DNA of 64,000 bases from Neobacillus bataviensis LMG 21833 (GCF_000307875.1 NZ_AJLS01000055.1:62001-126000); one strand, 5' to 3'; shown: positions 40,111 to 51,009, counted from the stretch's first letter. The notes: generated from the sequence alone by a model not told the origin. Numbers and translations: made by a program.

Positions 40111-42912
40111 TCATAACCAAGTTGGAATAATTTCCACCAGTTCATCAATCGCCCCATTTTTTACCGGTATTTCTGGAATTGATTGTAAAAAGGATTTTCC
40201 GTATTTGGTCGTAACAATCCTTCTATCAAAGACAAACATGATCCCACGATCTTTTTCCGTCCGGATTAACCGGCCAAATCCTTGTTTGAAACGAAGGATT
40301 GCTTCGGGCAGTGAATATTCGGTAAAAGAATTGCCGCCACGAGTACCGATTAACTGACATTTCGCCTCTGTCAATGGTTCGTCAGGCGGGCTAAATGGAA
40401 GCCTTACAATCACTAGACAGGATAGGTCTTCACCAGGAATATCCACCCCTTCCCAGAAACTGCTCGTCCCCAGTAAAATAGCCTTATCATAGCGCTGAAA
40501 ATTCCTTGTCAGCCTCGTGCGGCTGCCACTCGTAATACCTTGAGCAATGAGGACATACTCATCCAGGAAGCCGCTTTCCTTTATCAACTCATACGTTTTC
40601 TTGAGCATGTCATATGCTGTGAAAAGGATTAGCATTCTTCCTTTAGTTGCTTCAGCAATCGTGATGATATGTTCGGTAATCGCAATCACATACTCTTCCA
40701 ATGTCACACTTTTAATTTCCGGTAAATCATCCGGAATAAACAACTGTACTTGATCCTTATAGTGAAACGGTGAAGGTATGGTTATTTGCCTAGTTGAAAC
40801 AGCATCAAGGCCAAGTTCAGTCATGATATAATCAAATGAATTATTGACTGATAATGTTGCAGATGTTAGCACAACTGCCTTTTTTGCACGAAAAAATTTC
40901 TCCTTAAGCTGTTCTGCAACAAATGCCGGCTGAGCGATAAAAGTGGTTATATTTTGCGGCGCACGAATATCCATTTCAATCCATTTTACATCTTTTGTTT
41001 CTTTAATAAAGCAATTATTCACTGTATTCCGCAGCTCGCCAAGCTCATTTACGAATGTATAAGTTTCTTCGATTTTATTATCTTCTTTGCTACTTAACGC
41101 CTTTTTCCCATTTTTAATCAAGCTGAGACGTTCAATAATAGCTGAGTGTAAATCTTTAAGTAAAAAGGAAAACCTCTCAGCACAATGGACAAGTGCCTTT
41201 TTTTCCTTCCCGCTATCAGAATCAGACAATCGTACCTTAATACGATTAATCCCCTTTTTATTGCTAAGCTTTGTTTTTGCGTAAAGGGCAATCAGTTTAA
41301 AGAACTCATCCATTTCGTAGGTAAGGTCAATCATCAATTGGTTCAGCTCGAAAGCATGAATCAGTTTTGTCTCTTGTTTAGGTAGAGAAGTGATTAGCTT
41401 TTCCAACTCATAAAAGAGCTGTTTTTGTTCATACAAACCAAATTGACCTAGGAGCATCCTTGAAGATAAATAATCTAATGAATATCCAAAAAACTGGCTC
41501 GCCACCTTTTCGAGGTGATGTCCTTCATCAATCACCACAAAATCAGCAGCAGGTAAAATAGAACCTTCACCTTTAAGATCACTTAATAATAAAGAGTGGT
41601 TGGTAATGATAATATCAGCAGCATGAGCTTTGTTTTTTGCTCTATAATAAAAGTCTCTTTCCTGCCAGCCTTTATTTTGCAAAAAGACATTAGGTTCATC
41701 CTTGATTTTGTTCCAATAAAGGAGGCCGCCGCTTGAGAGATTCAATTCATCCTTATCACCGGTGTCCGTTTCAGTCAGCCAAACGAGAATTTGCATTTTT
41801 GTTAAGGTAGTATCATAATTATCGTTTTCTTCCATCAGCGATTGATGAAATTTTTCTAGGCTTAAATAGTGGTTCCTTCCTTTAAGAAGAACAGAATTGA
41901 TGTTAAATGGAAGAATTTTAGCCAGAAGCGGAATTTCTTTATTCAAAATCTGTTCCTGCAATTGAATAGTATGTGTACTTACAATTACGGGAAGATTACG
42001 TAGTTTTGAAAAATAGGCAATCGGCAAAAGGTAACCAAGTGATTTACCGACTCCTGTTCCCGCTTCGATTAACGTATTCCTTTGGGTCTGAAATGATTCG
42101 TAAACAGCGTCCATCATCTGAAATTGGCCGGATCGCTTTTCAAAGAATTGAAAGCCGTGTTTGATCATCTCTATTTTATCTTCATCACTTGCAGGGTAAA
42201 AAGCCTCTTTTTCCTCCGACTCTAAGCCAACTTCTACAGAATTTTTTTTTAAGGCTAAATCGTTATATACTTCAATAGAATCTGGTAATTGCTCCCGCAT
42301 TTCCCCCGCCGTATCGGCCAATTCATCTAGCAGCTGCTGGAGATCGCTTTTTAACCCTCCCGATAATTGCGTAATTTGCCTAATCGTTAGTTGCGGCAAG
42401 GAAGCTAATCGCTCTAACAAAAGGAGAAATAATTCAGCTGTAACCAGGGCATCACTGTCGGCCTGGTGCGGCCTGTCATGATTCAAGTTCTCTTGCTCGG
42501 CTAAATCAGAAAGTTTATAGCCATCCGCGGTAGGATATAAAATTCTTGCCATTTCCACTGTATCTAATACAGAACCGAAAAATCCTTCGCATCCTGCTTC
42601 AATTAATTCTTCTTGCAGAAAAGACAGATCAAATAATACATTATGGGCAACAAAATAAGCCCCATCAAGCAAAGATGTAACTTTCTCAGCAATTTCTGAA
42701 AACAACGGTGCACCTTTGACCATATCATCGTTTATTCCAGTCAATTCTTCTATAAATGGCGGAATCGCTTTTTTAGGATTGAGAAGCGATGAAAACTTTT
42801 CCGTGATCTTCCCGTTTTCAATGACCACAGCAGCAAATTGAATAATCCTATCCCCTTTTTTCGGGAGATTTCCTGTGGTCTCCAGATCTATGACAACAAA
42901 TTTATTTAACAT
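40111..42912 (-). CDS. dinG: DinG: fused 3'-5' exonuclease and helicase-like protein
   Basis: 933 residues. Residues 1-180 are a DnaQ-type exonuclease (FVVIDLETTGN, HNVLFDLSFL, HQADSDALVTAELF), all DEDDh residues present. The helicase part has GTGVGKSLGYL and VVIDEGHHLE, with motif VI FKQGFGRLIRT. The cysteine cluster of E. coli DinG and of YpvA is absent, as known for Firmicute DinG, which acts as an exonuclease rather than an unwinding helicase. ATG 42912 follows GGGGTG by eight bases. Confidence 0.92.
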   Translation of the reverse strand: MLNKFVVIDLETTGNLPKKGDRIIQFAAVVIENGKITEKFSSLLNPKKAIPPFIEELTGINDDMVKGAPLFSEIAEKVTSLLDGAYFVAHNVLFDLSFLQEELIEAGCEGFFGSVLDTVEMARILYPTADGYKLSDLAEQENLNHDRPHQADSDALVTAELFLLLLERLASLPQLTIRQITQLSGGLKSDLQQLLDELADTAGEMREQLPDSIEVYNDLALKKNSVEVGLESEEKEAFYPASDEDKIEMIKHGFQFFEKRSGQFQMMDAVYESFQTQRNTLIEAGTGVGKSLGYLLPIAYFSKLRNLPVIVSTHTIQLQEQILNKEIPLLAKILPFNINSVLLKGRNHYLSLEKFHQSLMEENDNYDTTLTKMQILVWLTETDTGDKDELNLSSGGLLYWNKIKDEPNVFLQNKGWQERDFYYRAKNKAHAADIIITNHSLLLSDLKGEGSILPAADFVVIDEGHHLEKVASQFFGYSLDYLSSRMLLGQFGLYEQKQLFYELEKLITSLPKQETKLIHAFELNQLMIDLTYEMDEFFKLIALYAKTKLSNKKGINRIKVRLSDSDSGKEKKALVHCAERFSFLLKDLHSAIIERLSLIKNGKKALSSKEDNKIEETYTFVNELGELRNTVNNCFIKETKDVKWIEMDIRAPQNITTFIAQPAFVAEQLKEKFFRAKKAVVLTSATLSVNNSFDYIMTELGLDAVSTRQITIPSPFHYKDQVQLFIPDDLPEIKSVTLEEYVIAITEHIITIAEATKGRMLILFTAYDMLKKTYELIKESGFLDEYVLIAQGITSGSRTRLTRNFQRYDKAILLGTSSFWEGVDIPGEDLSCLVIVRLPFSPPDEPLTEAKCQLIGTRGGNSFTEYSLPEAILRFKQGFGRLIRTEKDRGIMFVFDRRIVTTKYGKSFLQSIPEIPVKNGAIDELVEIIPTWL

Positions 42913-43030
42913 TTCATTTACACCCCAAACCTCGTTCCTTACACCGTAGCACAAAGAACTTTAAAAAGTAATAGAAAACAAACTTATATTGATTCAAATT
43001 CTACCATTGTCTTACTAAAAATTAAAATAA

Positions 43031-43077
43031 AAGAAAAAGAAGAAGGGGCCCTCCCAATGAATGGGGGCCCCCTCCCT
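43031..43077 (-). terminator. panBCD terminator
   Basis: Minus-strand GC-rich hairpin (GGGGGCCCCCA / TGGGAGGGCCCC, one bulge) followed by TTCTTCTTTTTCTTTT. Confidence 0.75.
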
Positions 43078-43078
43078 G

Positions 43079-43462
43079 TTACATAATTGTCAGTGCCGGT
43101 TCCTGATAGATAAGTTCCTTAATTCGATTATTTTCATCCATTATCGCTACTTTTGGGGTGTGTGTTTGGATCTTTTCCTCTGGGACAAGTGCATAGGAAA
43201 TAATTATGACAATATCCCCCTCTTGAACTAGGCGTGCTGCCGCGCCATTTAAACAAATAACTCCGCTTCCTCTTTTGCCGGGAATAATATATGTTTCTAG
43301 GCGGGCACCATTGTTGTTATTTACAATTTGCACTTTCTCATTTGCCGCCATTCCGACAGCATCAATAATATCCTCATCTATGGTAATACTGCCAACATAG
43401 TTTAAATTAGCCTCTGTAACGGTTGCACGGTGGATTTTTCCATTCATCATCGTTCGAAACAA
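43079..43462 (-). CDS. panD: Aspartate 1-decarboxylase PanD
   Basis: 127 residues, the normal proenzyme size. The self-cleavage site Gly-Ser is in [11 protein letters not shown] (residues 24-25), which generates the pyruvoyl cofactor. [15 protein letters not shown] and [11 protein letters not shown] are family signatures. It converts aspartate to beta-alanine for pantothenate. The start is TTG (43462) with GGGAGG upstream; [15 protein letters not shown] aligns with B. subtilis PanD from this codon. It is 34 bases after panC. Confidence 0.95.
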   Translation of the reverse strand: MFRTMMNGKIHRATVTEANLNYVGSITIDEDIIDAVGMAANEKVQIVNNNNGARLETYIIPGKRGSGVICLNGAAARLVQEGDIVIIISYALVPEEKIQTHTPKVAIMDENNRIKELIYQEPALTIM

Positions 43463-43496
43463 GAGTATTCCTCCCTGATGTCACTAAAATTTTTGT

Positions 43497-44345
43497 CTAA
43501 TCTATTTGAATAATGAAATTGTCTATTAAACGAACTTTAGAGAATTTTACCGCAAGTGCAATGATAATGGTACCCTCTAATTTTTCCAATGGTTTTAATT
43601 GTGGATATGAGAATATTTCAACATAATCAATTTGTCCATTAGACCCACCAGTGATTATATCGGTAATCAAGCTAATTAGTTTCAAAGGGCTCTGCTCACC
43701 ATGTTCGATTGCTTTTTTAGCTATTTGCAGGCTTTTAAAAAGAACGGTTGCTTGTTGTCTTTCATCTTGTAATAGATTAACATTGCGAGAACTCTTTGCA
43801 AGGCCGTCAGCTTCACGAACAATGTCAACAGCGATTAACTCGATGGGGAAATTGAAATCAGTAATTAATCCATCAACAACTGCCACTTGCTGGGCATCCT
43901 TTTTTCCAAAATAAGCCCTTGTTGGTGTGATGATATTAAATAGTTTTGTTAGAACGGTAGCAACCCCGTCAAAATGTCCTGGACGCGACTCACCGCACAA
44001 TACGTCCGTTCGTTCTTGTACAACTGCCCGTACTGAAGGTACATGTGGATACATTTCCTCTTCTGACGGGTAAAAAACGAAATCTACCTTTTCCGCCTCC
44101 GCCAAGGCACGGTCGCGTTCAAAATCGCGAGGATAGGTTGAAAAATCCTCTGTTGGGCCAAATTGCAGCGGATTAACAAAAATACTTAAGACGACGATAT
44201 CATTTTCTTTTCTTGCTTGCTTAAGGAGTGTTAAATGCCCTTCATGCAGAAATCCCATCGTAGGGACAAAGCCAATCGTTTTCCCCAGTCCTTTTTGTTT
44301 CCCTATTTCACTCTGCATGTCCTTAATGGCAGTCATGACTTTCAT
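43497..44345 (-). CDS. panC: Pantothenate synthetase PanC
   Basis: 282 residues. The ATP-binding HIGH-type motif is in [14 protein letters not shown], and FGKKDAQQ and SRNVNL are the other nucleotide-binding signatures. It joins pantoate and beta-alanine using ATP. The ATG overlaps the panB stop by four bases. The gene is of standard length, and all motifs are intact. Confidence 0.95.
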   Translation of the reverse strand: MKVMTAIKDMQSEIGKQKGLGKTIGFVPTMGFLHEGHLTLLKQARKENDIVVLSIFVNPLQFGPTEDFSTYPRDFERDRALAEAEKVDFVFYPSEEEMYPHVPSVRAVVQERTDVLCGESRPGHFDGVATVLTKLFNIITPTRAYFGKKDAQQVAVVDGLITDFNFPIELIAVDIVREADGLAKSSRNVNLLQDERQQATVLFKSLQIAKKAIEHGEQSPLKLISLITDIITGGSNGQIDYVEIFSYPQLKPLEKLEGTIIIALAVKFSKVRLIDNFIIQID

Positions 44346-45181
44346 TGTTTGCCACCATAAAGTACCTTCAGTTCCTCTTCTTTCATTGTGAAGGAGTGCC
44401 TATCCTCAGGAAATTGTTTATTCTTCACATCTGAGGCATAGGCTTGGATTGATTCAATCATGAATGGATTGACCGCATGGTATTGCTTTACGAACTTTGG
44501 TACCCTGTCGACTCCATAGCCTAAAATATCGTGATAGACAAGCACCTGTCCGTCCACATAAAGCCCGGCTCCAATTCCGATCACAGGTATGGAAATCGAA
44601 CTAGCTACTTCTTCTGCCAGTTGCTTCGGTACACATTCCAAGACAAGTGCGAATGCACCAGATTCTTCAATAGTTTTCGCATCTTCTATTAACTTTTTCG
44701 CTGCTGTGGCATCCTTTCCTTGTACTTTATACCCGCCTAATACCCCGACAGATTGTGGTGTCAATCCTAAATGACCACACACAGGGATGCCTGCCTTTGT
44801 GAGCGCCGCAATTTTCTCGACTACCTCATCTGCCCCTTCAAGTTTAACGGCATGTGCCCCAGCCTCTTGTAAAAGTCTTCCGGCATTTATTAATGTATCC
44901 TTAATCGATAAATGATAGGTTAAAAATGGGAGATCAGTGACAATAAATGTATCCTTTGCTCCTCGTTTAACCGCTTTCGTATGATGAATCATGTCTTCCA
45001 TTGTCACGGGAATAGTGGAGTCATAACCGAGTACAACCATTCCAAGTGAATCTCCGACTAAGATGACGTCTACTCCGCCTTGTTCTGCTTGTTTAGCTGA
45101 CGGAAAATCGTAGGCGGTTAACATGACAACTTTTTCTCCATTTTCCTTCATTTTTAAAAAGTCCGTTGTTTGCTTCATCAT
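44342..45181 (-). CDS. panB: Ketopantoate hydroxymethyltransferase PanB
   Basis: 279 residues. [31 protein letters not shown] and [13 protein letters not shown] are the family signatures and contain the Mg-binding Asp residues. It transfers a hydroxymethyl group from methylene-tetrahydrofolate to ketoisovalerate, the first committed step of pantothenate synthesis. Two ATG codons follow AGGAGGG; the first fits. A structured leader with a terminator-like hairpin lies upstream (45236-45328), suggesting transcript-level control. Confidence 0.95.
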   Translation of the reverse strand: MMKQTTDFLKMKENGEKVVMLTAYDFPSAKQAEQGGVDVILVGDSLGMVVLGYDSTIPVTMEDMIHHTKAVKRGAKDTFIVTDLPFLTYHLSIKDTLINAGRLLQEAGAHAVKLEGADEVVEKIAALTKAGIPVCGHLGLTPQSVGVLGGYKVQGKDATAAKKLIEDAKTIEESGAFALVLECVPKQLAEEVASSISIPVIGIGAGLYVDGQVLVYHDILGYGVDRVPKFVKQYHAVNPFMIESIQAYASDVKNKQFPEDRHSFTMKEEELKVLYGGKQ

Positions 45182-45235
45182 TTTTTCCCTCCTTAAAGTA
45201 TGGGAGAGGTGATAAAACGAGTTTGCAAAGCAAAT

Positions 45236-45328
45236 AAAAAAGATCCTTCTGTAGGCAGAGGATCTTTGTTTCTCTTTGCATGTTCCATCCCTCTGTCCCG
45301 GTCCGATAATCGGATCTAGGCAGAAACC
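45236..45328 (-). promoter_or_regulatory. Structured panB leader: pan-motif-like stem-loop plus terminator
   Basis: Reading leftward, a stem-loop (45328-45291) pairs TCTGCC with GGGACAGA around an inner TCCGA-TTA-TCGGA helix, leaving unpaired A residues. It is followed by a terminator hairpin AAAGATCCT / AGGATCTTT with five T (45267-45236). The layout resembles the pan RNA motif reported upstream of panB in Firmicutes. The hairpin may instead be the birA terminator; no second stem-loop copy is clear. Confidence 0.5.
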
Positions 45329-45427
45329 TTTTTAATTTTGATTTTCATTTTACAAAAGGTGCAGTTCTTAAAAGATACTGCCCAAGAAAATTATATACAA
45401 ATATTCTGAAAAGGGCAAGCACAGTAA

Positions 45428-46402
45428 TTAAACTTCTATGTCTGCAGAATAAATATGGTGGATGTAACCTGTTTCATCCTCCAATATTAATACCCCATCA
45501 TCTGTAATTCCCAGCGCTTTTCCTTCGATGACATTTGTTAATGTTCTAGCTTTTAGAATTTTACCAATACTAACAGCATGACCTTCCCATAAAAGCTTAA
45601 TAGGAAAAAAACCTTGTTCTAAGTAAAGCATATACAATTTTTCAAAGTGCTTGAAAAAACTTCTGATTAATCCAGCTCGAGACATCAATTCTCCTTTTTC
45701 AATCGCAAGGGAACTAGCCTTTTCCTGAAGTTCACGTGGGAAATCTTCCATCTTTTGATTTACATTGATGCCAATTCCAATAATAATTGAATGAATCCGA
45801 TCGGCTTCGGCATGTAATTCTGTTAAGATTCCGGTCACTTTTTTGCCCGCTAATAAAATATCATTGGGCCATTTTATTTCCGGCTGTAGTCCTGTTTCCT
45901 CTTCAATTGCATGAACAATTGCTACCGCAGTTAAAAGTGTCAACTGCGGTGCTTTCGTGAGCGGGATATTTGGCCTTAGAATGAGACTCATCCATATTCC
46001 AGTATATTTAGGAGAATGCCATGTTCTGTTCATTCTTCCTTTCCCGGACAGTTGTTCTTCCGCAATAATGACAGTTCCTTCGGGGACATTCTCATTGGAA
46101 AGAAGTTTGGCAATTATTTGTGTGGATTCGACACTTTCTTCATAATAGATGTTCCTGCCGATCAAATTGGTTTGTAAGCCTAACCTAATTTCGTCCGCTG
46201 TGATTCTTTCAGGTGTTTTGACCACTCGATAGCCTTTATTTCTTACAGCTTCTAACTCAAAGCCTTCTTTTCTTAATTCCTCTATATGCTTCCAAACCGC
46301 TGTCCTTGAGCAGCCAATTAGGTCTGCTAGATACTGCCCCGATAAAAAGGTTTCACCGGCATTCGTAAAGGCATCTAGTAGTTTTATTCTAATTTCTGAC
46401 AC
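45428..46402 (-). CDS. birA: Biotin-protein ligase and repressor BirA
   Basis: 324 residues. An N-terminal HTH (LIGCSRTAVWKHIEELR) is followed by the ligase core with SGKGRMNRTWHSP and IKWPNDILL, and a small C-terminal SH3-like domain. It attaches biotin to carboxylases and represses biotin genes as biotinyl-AMP complex. The start is GTG 46402, eight bases after GGAGTGG, and lies inside the cca end (19-base overlap). The panB leader follows. Confidence 0.93.
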   Translation of the reverse strand: MSEIRIKLLDAFTNAGETFLSGQYLADLIGCSRTAVWKHIEELRKEGFELEAVRNKGYRVVKTPERITADEIRLGLQTNLIGRNIYYEESVESTQIIAKLLSNENVPEGTVIIAEEQLSGKGRMNRTWHSPKYTGIWMSLILRPNIPLTKAPQLTLLTAVAIVHAIEEETGLQPEIKWPNDILLAGKKVTGILTELHAEADRIHSIIIGIGINVNQKMEDFPRELQEKASSLAIEKGELMSRAGLIRSFFKHFEKLYMLYLEQGFFPIKLLWEGHAVSIGKILKARTLTNVIEGKALGITDDGVLILEDETGYIHHIYSADIEV

Positions 46403-47586
46403 CTTTTAAGCCACTCCTTAATCGTTTTCTTATCATTTTCTACCGTTTCATTAATGACCGCCTGTTCAATTTTCAACAGGGTTTCCTTTACCCACGGGCC
46501 TCCCTGTTGATTAAACCATTCCATTAAGTCGCTTCCTGTTACAGCCAAACTAGAGAGTTGTTTAATCGGGAGCTTTTGGTATAGATTAAGCCAGTATTGA
46601 AGGGATTCTGACCCGTTTAATCCATTTATCTTGTTGTACAGCTTTTCAGTTGAGGTAATGGTGTCACTGCCCGCAGAATATAAATCATAAACGGACCATT
46701 CCTGTTCAAGCCTTTTTTCAACAAAAAACAAAATTTGCTGAATATCTTTTATTTCTTTCATCGGCAGCCGCCAATCTCTTAGAAACGTCTCAATGGCTTT
46801 TCCCTTCACGCTTAAACAAAAAAGAAGTAATGACCACATTTCTTTTTTTGTTAAACCATCACAGTCGAAGTCTACTAATTTTTCAATCAGCTTCTTTTGA
46901 TCGGCTAAACCAGGTAAAAAAGAAAATATATTTGTTTCCAGTAAAATCTCTATTGCCTTATTGCAGTTTTTCCCAACAAGCAACTTTTCAAACTCTGCTC
47001 TTTTTCGTTCTACTGCAATATTTTGGAGCAACGGAACAAGTTCTGCTAAAGCATGACGGGTTTCCTCTTCAATAGAGAAGGAGAGCTGGCTGACAAAGCG
47101 AACCGCTCTCATCATCCTTAAAGCATCTTCTTGAAAACGATTATTTGCAGAACCCACAGTCCTAATCACATTTTCCCTGATTGCCAGTTGACCATTAAAA
47201 GGGTCAATTAGTGTCCCATCGCGATCCATGGCAATGGCATTCATGGTGAAATCCCTGCGCTGCAGATCCTCATTTAGATTGCGAATAAACGAGACCTCTT
47301 TAGGCCTTCGGTAATCCTGGTACTCACCTTCAGTCCGAAAGGTGGTAATTTCATAGGATTGCTGATTGACTAAAACGAGAACAGTTCCATGTTCGATTCC
47401 GATATCAACCGTTTTCGGGAAAATTTCTTTCACTTCTTCGGGTGTTGCTGATGTTGCAATGTCAACATCACTAATCGTCTTATTCAACAAATAATCTCTA
47501 ACAGAGCCACCTACAAAATAGGCCTCATATCCGGCATCTTCTAACCTTTTTAAAACGGGGATGGCTGATAAAAATGGTTCTTTCAT
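46384..47586 (-). CDS. cca: CCA tRNA nucleotidyltransferase
   Basis: 400 residues. The nucleotidyltransferase motif GGSVRDYLLNKTISDVDIA holds the two catalytic Asp residues; RRDFTMNAIAMD and the RxxxE-type helix EDALRMMRAVRF follow. It adds or repairs the 3' CCA of tRNA. ATG 47586 is selected because AGGTG lies six bases upstream; the GTG at 47595 overlaps that site. It belongs to the bshB1-bshA-cca-birA run found in Bacillus. Confidence 0.92.
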   Translation of the reverse strand: MKEPFLSAIPVLKRLEDAGYEAYFVGGSVRDYLLNKTISDVDIATSATPEEVKEIFPKTVDIGIEHGTVLVLVNQQSYEITTFRTEGEYQDYRRPKEVSFIRNLNEDLQRRDFTMNAIAMDRDGTLIDPFNGQLAIRENVIRTVGSANNRFQEDALRMMRAVRFVSQLSFSIEEETRHALAELVPLLQNIAVERKRAEFEKLLVGKNCNKAIEILLETNIFSFLPGLADQKKLIEKLVDFDCDGLTKKEMWSLLLFCLSVKGKAIETFLRDWRLPMKEIKDIQQILFFVEKRLEQEWSVYDLYSAGSDTITSTEKLYNKINGLNGSESLQYWLNLYQKLPIKQLSSLAVTGSDLMEWFNQQGGPWVKETLLKIEQAVINETVENDKKTIKEWLKRCQKLE

Positions 47587-47595
47587 CTTTTTCAC

Positions 47596-48723
47596 CTAAT
47601 TCAGCAGTTTATAATAAAGCTGCTCATATTGTTCAACGATTTGTTCAGCCTTAAATTTTGTTCGAACGGTATTCACTGACGCTTGAGAAAATTGTTGGTG
47701 AAGCACGTTATCAGTTAAGAGAGAAATGGACTTTTCCGCTATATCACCAATATCCGTTAGTTCACAAATATATCCGTTTTCTCCATGTTGAATCACCTCA
47801 GGAATACCACCGACATTTGTCCCGATGCATGGTACACCGCATGCCATTGCCTCAAGCGCAACAAGACCAAAGCTCTCTTTTTCCGACAATAATAGCATGA
47901 GATCACTAATAGAATACAATTCCTCAAGATTTTCTTGTTTACCAAGGAAGATCACTTGATCCTCAATCGAGAGCTTTCTGACAAGTTTACAAACGAGGGT
48001 CATTTCAGGACCATCGCCGACAAGCAGTAATTTTGCCGGCATTGCCGCAGAAACCTTAGCAAATGTTTTCACAACATCCTGTACCCGCTTGACCGCGCGA
48101 AAATTAGAGACATGAATAATGACTTTTTCCTCTTCTTTAATCTGCAATTGCGCCTTTAAGTCAGCAGCATCAGTTTTTTGATAGATTCGTTCATCAATAA
48201 AATTATAGACTGTTTCAATTTGTTTATCTGGATTAATGAGCTCATAGGTTTGATTCACTAAGGAATTGGAAACGGCAGTTACGGTATCTGATTTTTCAAT
48301 TCCGAATTTAATCGCATTTGTTAATGATGGATCATAGCCTAAAACCGTAATATCCGTTCCGTGCAAGGTCGTAACAATTTTAATATCCCTGTTGGACATT
48401 TGCTTGGCTAAAATGGCACAAACGGCATGTGGAATGGCATAATGGACATGAAGAATATCCAACTTTTCCCGATTCGCTACCTCTGCCATTTTACTAGCTA
48501 ACGCAATATCGTAAGGCGCATATTGAAAAACAGAATATTGATTCACATCAACTTGATGGTAATAAATGTTGTGGTACATTCTATTTAACCGAAAAGGAAG
48601 ACTCGATGAAATAAAGTGAATTTCATGTCCTTTTTCAGCTAGCATCTTGCCTAACTCTGTGGCAACTACGCCCGAACCGCCCACAGTTGGGTAGCAGGTA
48701 ATTCCAATTTTAAGTTTCCTCAT
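47596..48723 (-). CDS. bshA: Bacillithiol synthase step 1: BshA glycosyltransferase
   Basis: 375 residues, GT4 family with GT-B fold. The N-terminal [19 protein letters not shown] and the C-terminal [19 protein letters not shown] donor-binding motif match BshA. It joins UDP-GlcNAc to L-malate. It is followed directly by cca and preceded by bshB1, the conserved order. TAGGAG lies upstream of the ATG. BshC is not in the window. Confidence 0.95.
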   Translation of the reverse strand: MRKLKIGITCYPTVGGSGVVATELGKMLAEKGHEIHFISSSLPFRLNRMYHNIYYHQVDVNQYSVFQYAPYDIALASKMAEVANREKLDILHVHYAIPHAVCAILAKQMSNRDIKIVTTLHGTDITVLGYDPSLTNAIKFGIEKSDTVTAVSNSLVNQTYELINPDKQIETVYNFIDERIYQKTDAADLKAQLQIKEEEKVIIHVSNFRAVKRVQDVVKTFAKVSAAMPAKLLLVGDGPEMTLVCKLVRKLSIEDQVIFLGKQENLEELYSISDLMLLLSEKESFGLVALEAMACGVPCIGTNVGGIPEVIQHGENGYICELTDIGDIAEKSISLLTDNVLHQQFSQASVNTVRTKFKAEQIVEQYEQLYYKLLN

Positions 48724-48725
48724 CT

Positions 48726-49436
48726 TTATTCTCCTATCAAATCATGCTTCAGAAGGATTGGAACCTTCGCTTTGAAGCCCTCAGCATAGGTTACTCCGAC
48801 CAGTTTTCCAAACATTCTTTCCCTTGCTTCTACTGTTTCAATATAGCCATTCACAAGCGGAGTATTGTAGCTTTGCTCCGATAATTCAAATTGGCTTTGA
48901 TAGGCACGTAATGCCGCCAGTTTTTTATCGATGAATGATGAAATATCCACAGTAAAATCTGGTGTATGAAAACCATTAATCATGTAAAAATAGACCTTTT
49001 CGACTCGATGTGGGTCGGCACATCTATCGGTTTTATACTTTCTTATTCCCGCAGAAAAAACTGCTTCCTCAACAAGCCTGGCACAATTCCCATGATCTGG
49101 ATGGCGATCCTCAAAATAAGGTGCAAATACCACTTGCGGCTTGTATAATCGAATAACATCTGCAATTTTCCTAATATACTCCTCGTTAAGAAGTAATCCT
49201 CTATCGGGAAAACCAAGTGAAATCCGAACTGATACAGCTAAAATATCAGCTGCACGGGCAGCTTCCTCTTTTCTTAACATTACATTCCCATTTGAGGAAA
49301 GATCAGCATCTGTTAAATCACAAATCCCAATCTGTTTTCCTTCAGATGCTAGTTTCGCGATGGTTCCAGCCATGCCGATTTCTACATCATCGGCATGGGC
49401 ACCAAAAGCGAGAATATGTACATGCTTATCCTTCAT
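48726..49436 (-). CDS. bshB1: Bacillithiol synthase step 2: BshB1 deacetylase
   Basis: 236 residues, PIG-L family. The zinc ligands are in [12 protein letters not shown] (AHxDD) and the final His in [10 protein letters not shown]. It removes the acetyl group from GlcNAc-malate. ATG 49436 gives [14 protein letters not shown], matching the B. subtilis start; ATG 49448 is possible. The 5' end overlaps the mgsA stop by about ten bases. Confidence 0.93.
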   Translation of the reverse strand: MKDKHVHILAFGAHADDVEIGMAGTIAKLASEGKQIGICDLTDADLSSNGNVMLRKEEAARAADILAVSVRISLGFPDRGLLLNEEYIRKIADVIRLYKPQVVFAPYFEDRHPDHGNCARLVEEAVFSAGIRKYKTDRCADPHRVEKVYFYMINGFHTPDFTVDISSFIDKKLAALRAYQSQFELSEQSYNTPLVNGYIETVEARERMFGKLVGVTYAEGFKAKVPILLKHDLIGE

Positions 49437-49845
49437 TACCCTCACCATTCTCTTTGACGACGTTTCTCCATTCCAATAAACCCATTTCTAAACCTCTTAT
49501 TAGTAATTCAGCTGAACCCATATTCGTAGCAAGAGGAATAGCATAGACATCACAAAGTCTGACAAGAGCCGTAACATCCGGTTCATGGGGCTGGGCCGTT
49601 AATGGATCCCGAAAGAAGAAAATGGCATCCATTTGATTATTTGCAATCCTTGCGCCAATTTCCTGGTCTCCGCCTAATGGACCTGATTTAAAACGAGTTA
49701 AGCTTAATCCAGTTGCTTCATTAATTCTTAAGCCAGTTGTACCGGTTGCAAACAATTTGTGTTTTTTAAAAATCTCTTGATATGCCGTTACAAATTGGAC
49801 TAAGTCATTTTTCTTTTGATCATGTGCGATTAAGGCAATATTCAT
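49426..49845 (-). CDS. mgsA: Methylglyoxal synthase
   Basis: 139 residues. [25 protein letters not shown] and [13 protein letters not shown] carry the catalytic Asp/His and phosphate-binding residues; [15 protein letters not shown] is the family end motif. It turns dihydroxyacetone phosphate into methylglyoxal. Its neighbour encodes bacillithiol synthesis, and bacillithiol takes part in methylglyoxal detoxification, so the grouping makes sense. AGGAGTCAG precedes the ATG. Confidence 0.94.
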   Translation of the reverse strand: MNIALIAHDQKKNDLVQFVTAYQEIFKKHKLFATGTTGLRINEATGLSLTRFKSGPLGGDQEIGARIANNQMDAIFFFRDPLTAQPHEPDVTALVRLCDVYAIPLATNMGSAELLIRGLEMGLLEWRNVVKENGEGNEG

Positions 49846-49855
49846 AAACTGACTC

Positions 49856-50659
49856 CTAACCTAAAATATTTTCTAGTCCGTAAACAAAGGTATTTTGATC
49901 CACGACCGTTTCAACAGCGACTTTTACTCCTGACATAAATGAGCCGCGGTGATAGGAATCATGGCGCACTGTTAATGTTTGTCCATCAGCTCCAAATAAC
50001 ACCTGTTGATGGGCTATGAGTCCAGGCAAGCGAACAGAATGAATATGCATTCCATCATGTTCCGCACCTCTTGCCCCTTGCAAGGTTTCTTTTTCATTTG
50101 GATGCCCTTGTTTTTTGGCTTCCCTCACTACTGATATCATTTCCGCTGTTTTTACCGCCGTCCCGGACGGAGCATCTAGCTTTTGGTCATGGTGCATTTC
50201 GATAATTTCAACATCGCTAAAATATTTTGCAGCCATTTGCGAGAACTTCATCATTAAGACCGCACCAATCGCAAAATTTGGTGCTATGATACAGCCAAGC
50301 CCTTTTTCCTGACAAATTTGCTGTAGTTCTTCTAGATCTTCCTTTGAAAAGCCTGTTGTTCCAACTACAGGGCGAACATTGTATTCAAGGGCCGTTTTAG
50401 CGTGGTGCATGCCCACTTCTGGTGTGGTTAGGTCGATTAAGACATCTGCCCCTACATTTTGCAGGCAATTGTGAATATCCGTATAAATTGGTACATTAGA
50501 AATTGCATGAAAGCCTTCAACGTCACTTAGCATCATGCCATCATACTTATGATCAATGGCAGCAACCAGCTGAAAATGTTCTGTATTGGTTACTAATTTC
50601 ACCGCTTCACTGCCCATACGACCGCGCGGCCCAGCAATGATAATCTTAATAGGGTACAT
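49856..50659 (-). CDS. dapB: 4-hydroxy-tetrahydrodipicolinate reductase DapB
   Basis: 267 residues. The NAD(P)-binding loop is in [14 protein letters not shown], and [17 protein letters not shown] carries the catalytic His and Lys. It supplies lysine, diaminopimelate for the wall, and dipicolinate for spores. ATG 50659 ([10 protein letters not shown]) lies eight bases after GGAG; the longer frame overlaps ypjD. It is ten bases before mgsA. Confidence 0.94.
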   Translation of the reverse strand: MYPIKIIIAGPRGRMGSEAVKLVTNTEHFQLVAAIDHKYDGMMLSDVEGFHAISNVPIYTDIHNCLQNVGADVLIDLTTPEVGMHHAKTALEYNVRPVVGTTGFSKEDLEELQQICQEKGLGCIIAPNFAIGAVLMMKFSQMAAKYFSDVEIIEMHHDQKLDAPSGTAVKTAEMISVVREAKKQGHPNEKETLQGARGAEHDGMHIHSVRLPGLIAHQQVLFGADGQTLTVRHDSYHRGSFMSGVKVAVETVVDQNTFVYGLENILG

Positions 50660-50664
50660 GTTCT

Positions 50665-51009
50665 TCACTCCATATTTTCTTTGTCTATTCTTGTCCAACG
50701 GTTTTTATCACGCGTATTAAATTTATTCATCACATAATCATGAGCCTCTTCCAAATCGATGTTTAAGGCATTAGCAAAGCAAATGAGCACAAATAGGAGA
50801 TCACCAAGCTCCTCTTCAATCGCCTTTTCGGTCTCACTGGATTTCTTCGGCTTTTCACCATAATAATGATTTACTTCTCTTGCCAGCTCCCCAAGCTCTT
50901 CGGTTAGTCTAGCAAGCATCGCTAATGGACTGAAATAACCTTCTTTAAATTGGCTTATATATGTATCGACTTCGACCTGCAAGTCTTTTATCGATTTTCT
51001 ATCGGTCAT
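50665..51009 (-). CDS. ypjD: MazG-like nucleotide pyrophosphohydrolase YpjD
   Basis: 114 residues. [20 protein letters not shown] and [16 protein letters not shown] are the EExxE and ExxD metal-binding helices of the MazG family. Such enzymes hydrolyse non-canonical nucleoside triphosphates. It starts the leftward operon ypjD-dapB-mgsA-bshB1-bshA-cca-birA, divergent from ypjC. Sequence is intact. Confidence 0.88.
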   Translation of the reverse strand: MTDRKSIKDLQVEVDTYISQFKEGYFSPLAMLARLTEELGELAREVNHYYGEKPKKSSETEKAIEEELGDLLFVLICFANALNIDLEEAHDYVMNKFNTRDKNRWTRIDKENME

